From: Lysobacterales bacterium
GTDB lineage: Bacteria; Pseudomonadota; Gammaproteobacteria; Xanthomonadales; SZUA-5
Assembly: GCA_022844165.1 (NCBI GenBank)
Contig: JALHMH010000014.1
Location: forward strand, 51,125-115,124
Direction: 5' to 3'
Length of the DNA: 64,000 bases
Shown: piece after piece, positions 62,503-64,000 of the stretch
Position numbering within the stretch: position 1 is the first letter of the stretch
Layout: the number at the start of each line of letters is the position of its first letter
The notes under the pieces: generated by a model
What the model was told of the DNA's origin: nothing
What the model saw: only the letters and a program-made list of their open reading frames with translations
The model's database searches: none
Position numbers and translations under genes: made by a program

Positions 62503-63801
62503 ATGCGATTCTTGTACTTGCTGAGTTGTGCGTTCTTGATGCTTTTGTCAACATCCAGTTGGGCACAAGACCAGCGCCTGAGCACCGAGCAAGTGGACCG
62601 CATCGTCGAGCGGCTCAGCGCAAACATCCAAGAGCTTTATGTGTTTCCCGACAAGCGAGCACCGATCGTGCAGGCCATACGCGCAGATCTGGAGGGAGGC
62701 CGATTTGCCGACCTGACCGCTGCCGAACTCGCACAGCGACTGACCGAAGCGCTATTTGCCGTGTCGGGCGACAAACACTTGAACGTGGTGTTCGACCCTG
62801 CGCGTTCCAGAGCCTTGGACGAAAACCCAGACCCGATGGATAGCGGTTTCTTCGATGCCGAGGGACTGCGCCTCAATCAGGGATACGTGAGGCAAGAAAT
62901 TCTTCCTGGCAACATTCGATATGTGCGGATCCAGATGTTTTTTTGGACCGAGAAAGTGACCGCGCCGATCATCGACGCCGCGGCGCAGTTCTTGTCTGGG
63001 GGATCGGCCGTGATTATCGACCTGCGCGGCAACGGCGGCGGGCAGGTCGACGCTGTGCAACGGTTGATCAGTTATCTGATGCCCGCGAAGTCCGTCCCCT
63101 TGATGACTTTTTTCGACGGGCGCACGGGGAAATCGACGATCACGAAGTCGACGGCGAAACTCCCGTCGGATCGCATCGCTGGTCGCCCGGTCTATGTGCT
63201 GATCGATCGCGGCAGTTTTTCTGCGGCCGAGGAGTTCGCCTACCACGTCCAACAATTCAAGCTTGGAACTCTGGTGGGCGAACAAACCCAAGGTGGCGCC
63301 AACAACAACATGTTCGTTTCGCTGCCCGAAGGCTTTATCGCCAGCGTCTCCTTTGGGCGCCCCGTCCATGCCATTAGCGAAACGAATTGGGAAGGCACCG
63401 GCATCGCGCCGGACCAAGCCGCGCCTGGTCCGGCGGCATTGGATGTGGCGTTGGCCGACGTCATGGCGAAGCTGGCGCAAAGCGACGACCCAAAAACCAG
63501 GGCCGAGGCCGAATGGGAGTTGCCGGCGATCCATGCGCGCTTGCGCCCGGTGCGCGTGTCGCCGGATGAACTGCGTGCCCTGATCGGTTCCTATGGCGAA
63601 AGAGAAATCCGCATGGAAGGCGAGCGTCTGATTTCGCAGCGGGCAGGAATGCCGCCGCTGGAGCTGGCGCCGCTGGGAGAGGATGTGTTCGCTGTGGTGG
63701 GCATCAACGATGTGCGAATCGGCTTTGTGCGCAGCGCGGATAAAGTCGTACTGGAAGTGCGCTACCGCGACGGGCGAAAAATCGTGGCAGAACGGCAGTA
63801 A
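62503..63801 (+). CDS. exported S41-family peptidase (IRBP-like)
   Basis: The 432-residue protein has a signal peptide (MRFLYLLSCAFLMLLSTSSWAQ) and an S41 peptidase core: YVRIQMFF, IIDLRGNGGGQVDAVQRLISYLM, and the nucleophile in RGSFSAAEEFAY (Ser240), followed by GTLVGEQTQGGAN. No PDZ domain is present, as in IRBP-like members. GAGG precedes ATG 62503; the frame extends 27 residues upstream without a signal. The last 70 residues form a small beta-rich extension. Confidence 0.88.
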   Translation: MRFLYLLSCAFLMLLSTSSWAQDQRLSTEQVDRIVERLSANIQELYVFPDKRAPIVQAIRADLEGGRFADLTAAELAQRLTEALFAVSGDKHLNVVFDPARSRALDENPDPMDSGFFDAEGLRLNQGYVRQEILPGNIRYVRIQMFFWTEKVTAPIIDAAAQFLSGGSAVIIDLRGNGGGQVDAVQRLISYLMPAKSVPLMTFFDGRTGKSTITKSTAKLPSDRIAGRPVYVLIDRGSFSAAEEFAYHVQQFKLGTLVGEQTQGGANNNMFVSLPEGFIASVSFGRPVHAISETNWEGTGIAPDQAAPGPAALDVALADVMAKLAQSDDPKTRAEAEWELPAIHARLRPVRVSPDELRALIGSYGEREIRMEGERLISQRAGMPPLELAPLGEDVFAVVGINDVRIGFVRSADKVVLEVRYRDGRKIVAERQ

Positions 63802-63890
63802 CCGTTACTTCGGATACTTCATCAGCACCGAGGTCAGGCGACGCAACAAATCACCCGAGTTCGACAGTTCGCGCTGCAACTTGTTGATTC

Positions 63891-63914
63891 GACTACGCCG
63901 GGGTAGTCATTTTT
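63891..63914 (+). terminator. intrinsic terminator candidate of the S41 peptidase gene
   Basis: GACTAC and GTAGTC form a six-base stem with a GCCGGG loop, followed after one base by TTTTT. It lies 90 bases past the stop of the S41 gene and fits a weak rho-independent terminator on the plus strand. Confidence 0.5.
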
Positions 63915-63931
63915 GACACTACAAGCGCGTT

Positions 63932-64000
63932 TCAGGTCGGCTCGGGAATCTTGAGCCTGGCGAATAGCTCGTGCTGCTCGGGATCGATGCGGGTGTTGCC
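63932..64000 (-). CDS. possible 3' end of a gene cut by the window edge
   Basis: On the minus strand the last 23 codons of an open frame end with LFARLKIPEPT and a TGA at 63932-63934. Codon choice looks coding but the segment is too short to assign. It could be the C-terminus of a gene that lies outside the window. Confidence 0.3.
   Translation of the reverse strand, partial: GNTRIDPEQHELFARLKIPEPT

Noticed and set aside
63814..63905. Short minus-strand frame ending in RRLTSVLMKYPK
   Set aside because: Only about 28 codons between stops, without a start or ribosome site, and it overlaps the terminator candidate.

Overview
The window is about 64 kb of GC-rich chromosomal DNA from a proteobacterium, most likely a gammaproteobacterium of the Xanthomonadales/Lysobacterales type. 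This rests on gene content (PspF, RapA, YggX, RmuC, AmpE-like, PilU, AidB-like, a fused indolepyruvate oxidoreductase), on a secreted protein ending in a GFE-type tail, and on dense ATGA/GTGA/TGATG gene overlaps. The taxonomy is an inference. No rRNA, tRNA, CRISPR array, prophage or complete insertion sequence is visible. Most of the window is ordinary chromosome; the accessory character rises around 30.9-31.3 kb, 38-43 kb and 52.7-58.2 kb.

Layout. 0-10.5 kb: pspF (+) converges on a minus-strand series NUDIX - 2OG oxygenase - VOC protein - metH - tadA - rapA - yggX. 10.6-13.9 kb: a plus-strand, translationally coupled trio (secreted beta-propeller protein, membrane di-iron hydroxylase, membrane acyltransferase), followed by an AidB-like acyl-CoA dehydrogenase, a one-domain asparaginase-like protein and a ferric-iron-type ABC permease/ATPase pair. 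18.9-25.7 kb: a six-gene minus-strand cluster RDD - SpoIIM - DUF4129 - DUF4350 - MoxR - DUF58. 25.8-30.9 kb: pilU - AlkA-type glycosylase - SecB-like protein, a two-component system and a small secreted protein. 31-36.9 kb: a 17-unit heptanucleotide array, a glycosyltransferase coupled to mutL, an AmpE-like protein and fadD.

37-43 kb: a lipoprotein, a TrmH-family methyltransferase, then a divergent pair made of a secreted GFE-tail protein and a large PDZ/TPR/CHAT caspase-like protease that keeps its His/Cys dyad. 43-52.8 kb: a BASS transporter, a membrane protein, a fused indolepyruvate ferredoxin oxidoreductase and a 1325-residue SNF2 helicase. 52.8-64 kb: repeat-rich DNA, a self-regulated tetR - hydrolase - nitroreductase operon with a perfect operator palindrome, rmuC, a small conserved protein, a cytoplasmic-type sulfatase, a beta-lactamase-fold serine hydrolase, a winged-helix regulator and an S41 peptidase.

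The most unusual signal is a family of about 200-bp interspersed repeats with seven recognisable copies, two of them in inverted orientation. They are built of small TTC-loop hairpins and tend to abut stop codons. One copy supplies the stop codon of the SNF2 helicase and another supplies a perfect -35 box to the tetR operon. With the ATGGCTA array and the CHAT protease locus, these are the parts most worth following up.
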